Shown here one piece after another: positions 22,529 through 34,553 of a DNA stretch of 64,000 bases (positions within the stretch are counted from its first letter, which is position 1; each line of letters begins with the position of its first letter). The DNA comes from Artemisia argyi. Taxonomy: Eukaryota; Streptophyta; Magnoliopsida; Asterales; Asteraceae. A program made the translations under genes and the position numbers. Location: assembly GCA_030686995.1 (NCBI GenBank), contig CM060693.1:107810228-107874227 (forward strand), read 5' to 3'. The notes beneath the pieces are model-generated. The model was not told the origin of the DNA and ran no database searches. It worked only from the letters and a program-made list of their open reading frames with translations.

Positions 22529-25500
22529 TAACCAAACCCAACTGTGGGCGATTTTTGGTGATGGCCTGGACAACGAGCTTTGGATCTTCTTGATCCCGTC
22601 TTGCTCCATCCCGTCCCCTCCCACTGTTGCTCCTGTATATACCCTCTTCCTTTTTGGTTCCTTCCTTGTGGTCGTGGTACTGTAGGTTTCACTCTTGAAA
22701 CCCCCTGCCCTCCTTGCACTATTATTTGGTGTTTCGTTATTTGTAGTTTGGTTTTTAGTCTATTTACCTCTCTCTCCATGATTTGTGGGATTTCACTGGT
22801 AGGCTGAGCAGTTTTTCCTGACTGTGGTTTGGTTCTGTGGTGGTACGACTTTGTCCTTTAGTTGAAAATGAGGCTGCGATTTGCTAGATGGGCCACAGTT
22901 GATGTGATTTGGCTAGTTCCTTTCTGGGAAGTTTTGCTGGCTTTCGTTTTGTACTGGATTGGGATAAGTTTGACATATGCTTTGATTGTGGGTCCCACAG
23001 TTATTTAGTTAGTTTTTTTTTATTTATTGGTGGTGGATGCGATTTGAGTATACAGGTTTTGTGGCATTGTTATATTGATTTAAGGGTGCTTTTGGGCCTT
23101 GTGTTGGGCTTTTGGTTATATTGTCCAAACTCTAGACCTTTTAGTTTCCTATGGTTTGCCTTGTGGTTTAACGTTACGGTTCGACTCCAAGGGCTTACGG
23201 TTTTTACAAAAACGTTTTGTACAGAAAAGGATTAGCATTTTGACTTGTGGGACCTGCTGTTTTGACTTGTGTTTTGACTTTGGGAAACCTGTCGTTTGTT
23301 ATGGCAATCACACGTTTTCATTGTCCTTTCGCGGGCTTGAGTGGTTGTCAAGATGGCAGTGGCAATGGACTCATCAAAACATCGTTGATCTCTTATCTTC
23401 GTGATCGCCATTTCAATAAGGAAGCACTAGCCACCACCAAACTTTCCTTGGCCACTAATCTTGTGATTTTTTAGGCGGCCGAGGTTACATTGAAACGTAT
23501 GGGCCTTTGGCTATGTGGGGTCTGTTTTAAGACGCACACCCTTCGCTCTAAGTGTCGACATGGATCTGATATTGTTTCACCCCCTGATTGTGGCGATGGT
23601 GTCGTTAAGTTTGTGTTGTTTGATCTTGTCAAGCCACAAGTCCCTTATCCTATGGCTCTGGTTGAAGGCCAGATTTTGGAAGTGTCACACTGTCAAATCT
23701 ATCCCTCCTAAGTGTCGTTTGGGATTCTCTCACGTATTGAAAGGGGCTCTTGATAAGGTGGTCTGCACACCTGGGGACATTTCTTGTTGGGTTAACCTGT
23801 TAGTCTTGCCTCTTTGTCTCCTTAAAAACTTTTGCCCAAGGAGTAACATGGAGTGTAGGTCTGCCATTAGACGCCAACGCCAAGAAGAATACATCACGAA
23901 CGCCATTCACTCTTGGGGCACGCCTGGCGGGAGTTTGCAGCTTGTTAGAGAGGTTTTAGCTGAACCATCCCCTGCATGGTCTAATATTGAGGAGGGGAAC
24001 CTGGATTTGGGTGACCGTAATGTCAAGCAATGTAAGAGGAAGATCTGTGATGGCCACTATACGGCGGCTGTCAGAGTTCTTTCTTCTTCGGGGGTTGCTC
24101 CTTATAATGACACCACTCTTGAGGGCTTAAAAGCTAAGCACCCCTTCAAATCTGCTCTTTCCTTGCCGGATATATCTATTAATCATCATAACCTCATTGC
24201 ACCCCCTGCTGTGGTTCTTGATATGATCAAGAGTTTCCCCCGTGGTACATCTTGTGGTCGAGATGGGTTGCGCGCCCAACACCTTTTGGATTGTTTTAGT
24301 GGTGCTGCTGTGGCTATTTCCGATGAGTTAATCGATTCTATCACCTAGGGGGTTAATCTTTTTCTTGATGGTAGATGCCCTAGGGCATTAGATGAGTATA
24401 TTGCTAATGCTCCGCTCACACCGCTGATCAAGCCCGGAGGTGGTATTCGTCCCATTGCTGTGGGGACTGTTTGGAGGCGTTTAGTCTCCAAGGTTGGTGC
24501 TTCTATGATCGGCCACTCCTTGGATGGCTATTTAAATGACCTCTAGTTTGGTGTTGGGGTCCCTGGAGGTGGGGAAGCTATTCTTCATGTCGTGAATAGG
24601 TTCATTGAGGACCGAGGTCGTGAGGAAGGTCTTTCGATGTTATTGGTGGATTTTCAAAACGCCTTCAACTTGGTGGACCGTGAGGTTATGCTACAGGAGG
24701 TTCGCCTGCGTTGCCCTGCCATTTCACGTTGGGTGGAATTTTGCTATTCTAGCCCAGCTAGATTATATTATGGAGAACACACGCTATGGTCGCACCAGGG
24801 TGTACAACAAGGTGATCCACTTGGACCTCTTCTCTTTGCCCTCGTACTACATCCTTTGATATGTAAGATAAGAGACTCCTTTAGTCTTTCCTTTCAAGCT
24901 TGGTATTTAGACGATGGCACTATTATCGGAGATACCATGGTCGTGGGGAAGGCTTTAGAGCTTATTATGTCGGATGGACCACGGCGTGGCCTGCACCTCA
25001 ATGTTGGTAAAACCGAGGTTTTTTGGCCAAAGGAAGACCCTAGAAGCATGCTTGCAGGCGTTTTCCCGCCAAATATTGCTAGACCACAGCATGGTGTCAA
25101 ATTATTGGGTGGGCCGGCTAGCATAGACTTCGAGTTTAGCAGTGAGCTTGTTATGAAAAGGGTTGCTAAAACTATTGAGCTCATGGATGCTGTTGCTAAG
25201 ATTGGGGATCCCAAGGGTGAGTTGTTGCTACTTCATGCATGCGCTGGCATATCAAAGTTATATTTCTCAATGCGCACGTGTTCTCCTCGGGTCTTTGAGC
25301 GTGCTCACATCGCTTTTGATGCGGCACTGCGTTCTTCCCTGGAACGTATTGTTACTGCTTCTGGACCCGGATTTGGTGATTGGCAATGGAGGGTGGCCAC
25401 CCTGCCATTTGTATTTGGGGGACTTGGCGTATATTCAGCAGGGGATGCCTTGAACTATGCTTTCCTTGCGTCTAGACTGCAATCTACCAAACTACAGGCT

Positions 25501-26455
25501 AAGCTCCTCAGAAACTCCGATATTGTAACCTCTGGACCTTCCTTCGACGAGGCCTTGAACACTTTTAATGCGAAAATGGAGATTGACCTTCTAAGTAACC
25601 CGGATGAGATCGCTGCCCCCAAACTCATGAAGAAATTGGCAGATATATATTTCACACGTGTTACCAAAATGGCTGAATCCACATTTTGCCTATCTTCCCG
25701 ACAAATGGCACTCTGGAGGTCGCAAAAGGAGGACTACACTTCGGACTGGCTTAGGGTGGTTCCGATATCTGGGTTGGGACAGACTATGAATGCCAGAACT
25801 TACAGGTGTGCATTATGTTATCGGCTAGGCGTTCCCCTTTTCTCTATTCAGATGCCTTGCTCAGCTTGCTCCAAGGTTTTTGCCGGGGATATTTACGGGG
25901 ACCATGCTGTATCGTGTACTGGCACTATTGGTATTAAACATAGGCACAACATGGTGCGCGATACTTTGGTTGATATTTGTTCTCGATCCGGGGTCTCGGC
26001 TCGTAAAGAGGTCGACATCGGGTTGAGTGGAGATAGAGAGCAAGTCTTACAGCCAGCTGATATCTTGCTTTACTCTTGGGATGGAGGACAGGACGTATGT
26101 GTCGATTTGACGGGGTCGTCTCCCCTTACGCAAACTAATATGATTGATTTTGCGCCAGGTCGTGGGGTAATTGACGCCGCGAAACGTAAACGCGTCAAAT
26201 ACGGGGCTAAATGTGCGGATATTGGATACGGGTTCATTCCTTTCTCATTTTCCTCTTTGGGAGAACTCGAGGCAGATGCGGTGACCTTACTTAAGCGAAT
26301 CCGGAAGTTCTCCATAACTCAAGACATTGGGGCGCGTGCTGCTACTTATATTTTCAGTAGAATTAGTTTTGCTATTGCTAAGGGTGTATGAGCCCAGATA
26401 GTTTCGAGGCTCCCTACCAATTTCTTGTAATCCTATGGTTTTGTTTCTAATGAAA
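22526..26455 (+). mobile_element. Non-LTR retrotransposon (LINE) with R2/R4-type architecture, 3.9 kb
   Basis: A single plus-strand coding region with N-terminal zinc-finger-like motifs, a central reverse transcriptase and a C-terminal Cys-His knuckle plus restriction-like nuclease motif. The 3' UTR is only about 60 bp and passes straight into (AAT)n. There is no apurinic-type endonuclease domain upstream of the RT in the part I can read, unlike the L1 and RTE LINEs usual in flowering plants. Sequence from 22526 to about 23250 is G+T-rich and has no confident frame; it is presumably 5' UTR or decayed N-terminus. Close relatives, as I remember, are common in Asteraceae proteins labelled putative reverse transcriptase. 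Confidence 0.8.
23247..26391 (+). pseudogene. LINE ORF: zinc fingers, reverse transcriptase, Cys-His knuckle, restriction-like endonuclease
   Basis: Frame 1 (23247-23711) has a C2H2-like motif (HCPFAGLSGC…YLRDRH) and then LCGVCFKTHTLRSKCRH, interrupted by TAG at 23472. A frameshift near 23690 moves the reading to the frame of 23515-24348 and 24349-26391, which has TAG at 24346 and 24544. The RT shows motif A (LLVDFQNAFN), motif B (QGVQQGDPLGP) and YLDD (residues 105-108 counted from 24592). Downstream are CSAC…GDHAVSC (C423, C426, H438, C442), RHNMVRD, and PAD…DVCVD (488-505), which fit the knuckle and PD-(D/E)xK-like nuclease of R2/R4-type LINEs. The final 570-codon stretch is open to TGA at 26389. 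Three amber codons and one frameshift inactivate this copy. The nuclease assignment is by motif only. Confidence 0.75.
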
Positions 26456-26468
26456 AATAATAATAATG

Positions 26469-26546
<78 letters not shown>

Positions 26547-26561
26547 TAATAATAATAATAA
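26452..26561. repeat. (AAT)n tail of the LINE
   Basis: AAT repeat with a few interruptions, directly following the short LINE 3' UTR. It is cut at 26561/26562 by the MITE and resumes at 26957. Confidence 0.95.
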
Positions 26562-26956
26562 GACTAAAGATCAAATGAGAAGAAAACTTAAAATGAGAAG
26601 GATGAGAAATAATTATAACTACATATTTGAGATGCATCAACTTGAATTAGATGCATCCCTAGTCTTTTAGATGCACTATAATATATTTTCTAGCAAAAAA
26701 ATTAGACGCATATACATATATTAGATGCATTTCATCAAGTTAGACGAATCATATACATTTTTCATCCTCTGCGGGTCAAATTTGTTGTTAGTACTACTTT
26801 GCATCATTTTCACTTCAAAATCACTTTCGAAACTAATTGGGATGCATCTAAATGAATAGAGATGCATCTAAATCAAGTCGATGCATCTCAAATGTGTGGT
26901 TATAATTATTTCTCATCCTTCTCATTTTAAGTTTTCTTCTCACTGGATCCTTACCC
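26562..26956. mobile_element. MITE inserted in the (AAT)n LINE tail (TGCATC family, copy 2)
   Basis: A 395-bp element with long terminal inverted repeats of about 77 bp (26562-26638 and 26880-26956), for example AGATCAAATGAGAAGAAAAC on the left against GGATCCAGTGAGAAGAAAAC in the complemented right arm. The interior repeats GATGCATC and TTAGATGCAT motifs. AAT repeats lie on both sides, so it landed in the LINE's microsatellite tail. It shares arm and internal motifs with the element at 1751-1937. Confidence 0.9.

Positions 26957-26994
<38 letters not shown>
26957..26994. repeat. Residual (AAT)n after the MITE
   Basis: Continuation of the AAT array on the far side of the MITE. Confidence 0.9.
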
Positions 26995-26995
<1 letters not shown>

Positions 26996-27496
26996 TAAAA
27001 GGTAAAAAAGTTTTATCAAAATATTTGTAGCTTTAATAAAAAAAAACTTTTACACAATGTTTTAATGATTTTGGAAAAAGGTTTTGAGTTTGGTTTCTGA
27101 AAATGATTTTTTTTTGTTTAAGCTTCGAGGTAAAGGGTATTTTGGGAAATTTGTGTTTCGGTAAGGGTATTAAGGTAATTATGGGTTTAGGGTCTGGTTT
27201 TCCATGCTCACCCCCTCATCACATCCTGGGATTGAATTTGACGTTGATGTTTTGTCCTTTTCTTCGATTTTCTTCAAAAATGTGTCGAGTCGATTCGGTA
27301 ATGCTCCATTAAGCTCCGTTTTCCCATCCAAGCTCCGTTTTGCTCTCTTTTGCCTTGTTTTCAATCCATTTGTACCTGAAATACACAAAAACACACTCCA
27401 AGGATATTTTTAACATGAAACGGTTATTTTTGGGTGTTTTTGGTCGTTTAGGTGGGTTTTTCGGTCCTAAAATGATGAGTAAAAGGCCACTCATCA
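26995..27496 (-). repeat. 5' part of the Gypsy LTR (minus sense)
   Basis: Read on the minus strand the block starts TGATGAGTGG right after a polypurine tract, and contains a TTTCAGGTACAAATGG phrase like those near the start of Athila/Tat LTRs. It runs into the LINE's (AAT)n. It is interpreted as the beginning of the LTR whose end lies at 19558. Confidence 0.5.
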
Positions 27497-27512
27497 ATCC
27501 CCCACACTAAGC
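27497..27512 (-). promoter_or_regulatory. Polypurine tract of a Gypsy element
   Basis: The minus strand reads GCTTAGTGTGGGGGAT directly before TGATGAG, the LTR start. The AGTGTGGGGGA type is common at Athila/Tat 3' ends. It marks the internal region of an element lying at higher coordinates. Confidence 0.65.
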
Positions 27513-28410
27513 AATTGCTAGTCCCTAGCAATCCAATCATATAAAGTAATGACGGGATTACAAGTTTCATTAAGTTACCAAGTTCACCCCGTTTTGACTT
27601 CTTATTCCATTCAACTTAATTAAACGATAATAAACGTAAATATATGCTTGATTTACAAAAGATGGCATCATGGAACGGGATTCAAGCAAACTGGGTGTCT
27701 CCAGGGAATTGTAATCGTCATTCTCTTTTTTATTGTAGAGAACTTAAAAAATCCATATTATTAATATCGGTTAATTATATATTAATCTCTTCACCATTTT
27801 TACAGAAAAATTTGAAAATTTTCTTATTATATTAAATGGTCCTGATTACGATATCACAAAATTCACCAAATGACGAAACAAGTTCTCGACACGTTTAACG
27901 AAATATTAAACTTCACTAATCCTAATTAAATTCCCTAATCCTAAATTAATACTAAACGGGCCTTAATTAATTTCAGCCCAACTCAATTTGAGATGTACTA
28001 TTCATCAGCCCAAGTCTTAAAAGCCCAAAATCAATTTTACGATTTTATGTATATATCGACTAGAAAACATCCTCCAAAACGCTCCTTGTTCTCTCAAATC
28101 TTAAACACGACACCTATATATTTTTGCACCACCTCGTTCCTCACCTGGTAAACTCTAAACGTGCCCAATCTCAGAAACATAGGTCGAGTTTTGCTATGTT
28201 TTTGAAAGGAAAAGTGTTCGATCCAAAACAATCCACAACCGTTTTGACTCCGGTTTGTTTCTAAATGATCCTAATAATATTTCAAGCATGATTTCATGAT
28301 TAATATCAATTTGCAACAGCTAGGAACCAAGTTCTACACGATTTTTCAAATCATGTATGTATATATGTACTTGTCGACATATATAAATCACAAGGACAAG
28401 CACCCATGTT
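27513..28410. other. Noncoding, probably 3' UTR of the Gypsy element
   Basis: Sequence on the internal side of the polypurine tract. It holds GCTAGGGACTAGCAATTGCTT (minus sense), another phrase typical of Athila/Tat 3' regions. No coding sequence could be supported; the sequence is cut at 28411 by the second inverted-arm element. Confidence 0.45.
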
Positions 28411-31400
28411 TGTAACACCCCCAAAATACCGCAGCGGAAGACTGTGTCACTGGGGTGCTACTTCATAATACAAAGTACAAGTTATAGAAAACGACCTCTA
28501 AATGAGACGTTTTGAAAAGTTACCATTTGATTAATGAATTCAAAGTTACAAACATGAGATCCCAAAGTATGATACATAAATGTATACAAAATGTTTTGAA
28601 TGGTAAATGATAAAAAGCGTAAGTCTTCAGAATATGCAGCTTGACTCTAAGTTCCACGCACTAGCTATTGCCTTACTAACCTGAGATAAACATGCTAAAG
28701 TGTCAACACAATGGTTGGTGAGTTCATAGAGTTTGTCTTAAAATAGTTGAAAAGCCTTTAAAGAATATTCGCACAGCAAAGGCATCGTGAATCCACTCAG
28801 TTGCAAGTCCCACCCATAACAACACTTGCAACCTGTGTGTTCACAACCCACTGCTAAAGTATAGCATGATTTCAATATATGTGTATACGATATATGCACG
28901 CTTAATGTAAAGTATAACAGCCTACTGAACCTCATGACAAGAATAAGCACAAATGCTTCAAAGCTGGATTATATTCACCCAAGGCCAGGAATCGGTGACC
29001 AAGGGTGGGGGCGTCAGCCCGATAGTACTATCAATACCTCTCCATCGGCTCCATCCAGGAGTTAAACAGTGGTTAAAGAATATAGCGTATAGAATAGTTT
29101 AACACATTAAGGCACATTTCGTAATAAAACTACACACCATGTTCAAAAGTATAAAAGTATAGCGTAGCATATGAGTAAAATTGTCTTGAGTAAAAGTGAA
29201 AGCAAGTAGTTTAAACATGTATCTCCCCAAAAGAGTTTAAAGCAAGTATGAAAAGAGTAGGGGCTATGACTCACCTTGAACTAATGATATCAAAACGTAT
29301 AACAGAATCGATGGATAAGCCATGAAATCTCTACGTGCAACCTAGAATATGATGATATGTCTTAGGTTTGGAGTAATGTCTAAGAATACGAGGAATTGCC
29401 TATATATGTCTTGCATATTGTTCATGATGTAGTACTTAGTATATAGCGTAAGTCGTTGAATAAAAATGGTTTATGAAACACGTATAGTTTGTATATCTCT
29501 TACTACCGTTCGGGCCGTCATAATTCAGAGGTCATGTAGTAAACGTTCAAGGAGCTAGGACACTTTAATTCGTAAATCCAGCAACTCGTCGATCCGTTTA
29601 CCCAAATGGAACCCCTCACATGAAGTTCCCTAGTGTTGTAGTATTCAATTTGTAAAACATGTATAATAGTTATAATGATTTCGGTTTAGAAAGCCTTGAG
29701 GTCTTAGCCGTGGCCTTGCCGTGGCTTTGGTCATGGCTACCATGGTCTTGAGACTCATCCTTGGCCTTAGCCATAGTTTTGGTCTCGGCTTTAAGGTCAT
29801 TAGACCCCTTGGTTTTACTTAGCCATAACCAATAAATGGTCAATTGGGTATTAAAATGGGCTGTTAAGAATTTGAAGAAAAATATCACTCGTTATGCGTT
29901 TTTAGGGTTCGAGCTTCTTTGTTTCTGAACGAAAACGTCATTCCGGACAACTTTCGTGTTTTAACTTTTTGATGAATCGGACCAGAAGGCCTCGAAAAAA
30001 ATCCAAATTTTGATCAGAATGCTATTAGGCAGTTTCGGGTTTTTAGGTTCGCTAACTTCTTTTGGCCATAACTTTTGACTCGTTTACTCGTTTTAGGTGA
30101 TTCAAATTGCTATGTTTTCCTTTTAAAACCCTCTTTAATAGTAGGTAAGTGTTTCATATCATGGTTACTCTATTTTGGTCGTGGTTCTCAATATAAGTCA
30201 CTAGTTTCCTTGTTTACTTAACATAAGTTAATATATAGTTTCCATAACTTGTTTTACCGATTTTTATACATCATGAACATAATACAAAGACCATATATAG
30301 AATGAATGAAACATAATAAGCATGAAAATGATATTGAGAAAGAAAGTGTATTAGGGTTTCTTACAACTTTTGGCTTTTAAAAGAAAGGAAGTCAAGTATG
30401 AACTAGGACACTAAACCTATGCTTGCAAACTCTTCACCACAACTCTTGTAAACCCTTGCTAATCTTTATATAACCCTTGTGAAAAACCATCTTAGCTCAG
30501 CCCTAGTACCCTTGTGTAGCTCCTAATTCAATCATGGAAACACCAAATAAACACTAGTTTCGTGTAGAGAATAACTAGGCCTTTAACTATGGTATGTAAT
30601 TTGTAACTTGAAGATCAAAGATGATGAAGCTATGGAATTATGTTGGGAAGTTTTAAATGGCGATGAAAAGAATGAAGAGATGAGTTTCCTTTTATAGTGC
30701 AAGTGAGGAGGTTAGCTAGTTCTTACTTGTGGTTAAAATTGGAACACATGAAGTATAATGAACTAATGGTTAAAAACTAAACACATCTATGCATACTTGG
30801 TTGTTCTTAGACCATATACTTTCCTAGGCTCATTATCAAGCCACCAAGGCCACCATATACACGTATATGGACAAGGGGAAGGGACTAGGTGGATGAATCT
30901 TGGCCTTATATAAGTTACGTAGTGAGTTTTGGTCCCGGTAATCGCTAACGGTAAGTCGTTAAGTCATGAAACTTAAAATTGAGTATCCTAAAAATATGAA
31001 ACTTATAAAAATTTTAGAACTTATTAATATAACCTATCTTAGCATATGTAATGAGTGACAAGTTCTATCGGGTTACTTAAACGCTGTTAAAACTGGAAAC
31101 GCGGGTCTAAAACGCGTAATTCGTGTAAAACGCTGAACTGGAAAACGTAAAATTCCAAAACTTTTGGAATTGTCGTAAAATGAAAGAAAATCATATTTCT
31201 GTTGTTTATAGTGTTTTATGGACATATCGGGATGCTGGAATGACGTTTAAACCTAAAAGTAAATCTCGGACACGGTTTCGTGATTTTTGCAAAAATGATC
31301 CGACGAGTGTCAAACTCTCGGATTATCATTAAAATAGTTTAACTTACGAGAATATAAAATAAAAATTTTGGGAGTGAATAGTAAAAGTGAATAGTAAGTG

Positions 31401-31722
31401 TGAATAGTGAAAATGAATAGTAATCCGAAAATGTGAATTGTTACAATGTTTCTAGCTCTCACATACACTTCTATATTGATAAAATAATCAAGATTCATTC
31501 CAAGAATTCCACATTCACTGACAATGTATAGTTACATATGTTTTCTTGAAAATATATTAACTCGTACGTGTCTAAAATTCTTACTCTATATACTCTTCTT
31601 CTATTCTTTTGTTTCCTACATCCAAAACACTCATAACAAACTTCATTTCAATCCTACAAACGTCACGGAAGACCAGGAGCTAATGCAAGTTTGTTTGAAA
31701 ACCATTCGAATATAAATGAGTT

Positions 31723-31726
<4 letters not shown>

Positions 31727-31811
<85 letters not shown>

Positions 31812-31813
31812 CA

Positions 31814-31899
<86 letters not shown>
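31727..31899. repeat. (TA)n microsatellite
   Basis: About 173 bp of TA repeat interrupted by a few GTATATATAC-type variants. It accounts for overlapping Tyr-Ile frames on both strands. Confidence 0.95.
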
Positions 31900-31907
<8 letters not shown>

Positions 31908-33196
31908 TATGAACCACGTCCCAAACTACCTAAGGAACGCACGTATAGTTTGAAATATTACTTAACAAGCATACTATATTTTTACATAACCTACTAGACC
32001 ACCTAGCTAGCTATCACTTTCATTTAGATAACTCGTAAAGATACTCACGTCTCGACCCTTAAAAATTGCCCAAGTGAATCGACAAAAACAAAATTCAAAA
32101 CTAATTATAAAAGCTTAATGGACTGAAAAGCCCAATAAGCTGAAAATAAGCACATCAGATAAGCTAGCTTATCTAGGTCTTTTGATATGAAAATAGAACA
32201 GGAAAAATGACATTTTTGATAAGCTCAACTCGTCTCACGAAGTACGGTTTTTAAAACGTTATTGGGCCTTAAACTTGGCTCGTTAAAAGCCCATAAGCTG
32301 AAAAATAAGCTCTAAACCATATAAGATGTTGAAATAAGCTTTTTATTACTTAAATAAGCTTCGGAAAATTTAATATAATTTTTCACATAATTTTTGTAAC
32401 TTTGGACTAAAAATGTAACACGACGACACCTAGAAAGACTAAAACTGTCAATCAATGAAAGGTAAGGACTGAAATGATAAAAACATAATCTATAGGATAT
32501 AAAATGACATTATATCAATTTCCAAGCTCAAGAATTATTATTGGACAAGTAGAGGACTATAATTGTAAATTTTATATAAAAAGGACTAACGGTGTAACGC
32601 TAATGTCGTTAGAGTAAAAATTGTAAAAGGACAAGGACTAAATATATTCTATTTAACATTCTTAGTTATTTTCTATTTTGTAAACTTGATCACGTCATAT
32701 GCATATAAAATTTCATTTTTATTTATATATTATATAACGTAACGTTAATAATATATATAACGATTTTTCAAAACTAGACATTATTACTTTTGGTTAAAAA
32801 GAGAAAACTATAGGAAATAATTTAAATGACATATTTTGTCATATCACTTTTAAACGTAAGAATTTTATTTGCATATCATCTATTCATAATAACGATTAAT
32901 CATTATTCGTTATTCGTTTCGTATTTACCAAATAGTATTTGGTCAAATTATCAGATAAATTTATTTATCAGGTTGTATATTGGAAGCCGTCATCATAATC
33001 TCATCCGATTTTACTTTTCATCATTTCAGTATCAATCAAGGTGAGTCATAGACCCATTTTCAATATTTGTTTTAACTCTTTGGGGGCGATACATGCTTAC
33101 ATATACTTTGATAATTTTATAAGTATATGAATAACTTACATGATTCAAATCAATTTCATAATTAATACTTATCTGATATGGTTTATGACTTAAGAT

Positions 33197-33200
<4 letters not shown>

Positions 33201-33267
<67 letters not shown>
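33201..33267. repeat. (TA)n microsatellite
   Basis: 67 bp of uninterrupted TA repeat inside the second inverted-arm element. Confidence 0.95.
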
Positions 33268-33270
<3 letters not shown>

Positions 33271-34553
33271 ACTGGCAAATTGTTTAACTAGAATACTGAA
33301 CTCAAATGATAATGTTTCCAAATTGATTATTGTGACATGATATTTGATTTTACTATAACATCCTGAGTGATTCCCTTATCTCTATATGATATTTCTATGT
33401 TTCAACGGAAATAATTGCTAGGAAGAGCACCAAAACTCTAGTTACATTATTACCTTGATATTGCCTAAGTTACCATTATCGCCATAAAGTCCCTCTATCG
33501 TGAGCCATTAATCACTTGTATGTGAGCGCGAATATAGTGAACAACTTCGAAACCTGTTGAGGCTTGACATCCTATCCCACTAATACTTGACGGAATGCCT
33601 TTTGGTTAGTCGTATTAGTCGTGATACACTATATTTGAGTAAAAATAGGAATTGACAAATCACCTATTACACGAGGGCAATATTATCATTGACTTGATAA
33701 TCACCTCCGTTTTTATGGTATTTTGTTAACGTTTTGCGTGTCATGAGGCTTGGGGCAATATCTATAAGAAAATATATGTCTTTAAACATATATCTAGATA
33801 CAGCTGTATAGGTAATTGACCAGATTTGAATTAGAAGTCTCACTAAATTAGCATCATGAGTTTCCATCTCATGTTAGGATTATGATCCAATACTCGAATT
33901 TGATTGAATACATATATGATTTATCTGTGATTATAATCAACATCACTCAATACTTGTTCTATCACTGTTAGTATTTATTACAATTATTACTAAATATTCC
34001 TGAATCTATTGAAATAAATGGTTTTCCATAAAACTCTAAGAACTCACCAACCTTTGTATTGACACTTTTAAGCATGTGTATCTTAGGTAATTAATGGAGC
34101 AGGACAAGACACGGAGCGGGCATTTATTATTCTGATAAATTAAAATGGTGTAAAAATCAAATATGTCATTCTTACAAACCTTTATATCTTTTAATGAGAT
34201 TTTAAATCAAATGTTTTATCTTTTATCAAAAATATTATTTGAATGACAAATAACTTTCAAAACCCATCTTTTAAGCCGTTTTATGTGATTATGACAAATA
34301 ACAGACTGTCGTGCTCAATACCTTACCTGTTAAGATAATTTTACATGTTTAGAAATTACCATTACACAATTATTATTTTATCCGTATTGTTACATCTTTA
34401 ACGTAAAAATTACTCATAAAACACTATTTGTTAATACAAATATCACCTAAAAACGTTATTTATATTTTACGATCTTTGCTAAGTTTTGTTAATGACAAAG
34501 TATGAACTTTTGTTTATAGTAAAAACATCACTTTAGTTTTAAGTCTTGTATAA

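Larger units (their letters stand above)
28411..34553. mobile_element. Second inverted-arm element (TGTAACACCCCC…), right end not found
   Basis: The left end begins TGTAACACCCCC and carries GCAGCGGAAG, like the element at 13157. The left-arm phrase GGTTGGTGAGTTCATAGAG (about 28709) has an inverted counterpart in the right arm, CTCTAAGAACTCACCAACC (about 34036), with matching sequence on both sides (AACATGCTAAAGTGTCAA against its complement). The expected terminal GGGGGTGTTACA is not visible before the Gypsy insertion at 34554, so the right end is either deleted or lies outside what I could match. About 6 kb, noncoding, with two (TA)n tracts. Pseudo-frames in it are microsatellite translations. 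Confidence 0.5.

Noticed and set aside
22329..22624. Poly-Leu, poly-Tyr frames at 22.4 kb and poly-Leu at 26.3-26.6 kb
   Set aside because: They translate the (AAT)n tract in different frames; no protein is implied.
24894..26315. Minus-strand ORFs opposite the LINE reverse transcriptase
   Set aside because: Antisense shadows with no domain; the plus-strand frame has RT motifs.
32581..32650. GGACTAACGGTGTAA stretch as a second end of the 10.5-kb MULE family
   Set aside because: Only about 15 bp match the TIR and no terminal GAGAGAACTG is present.
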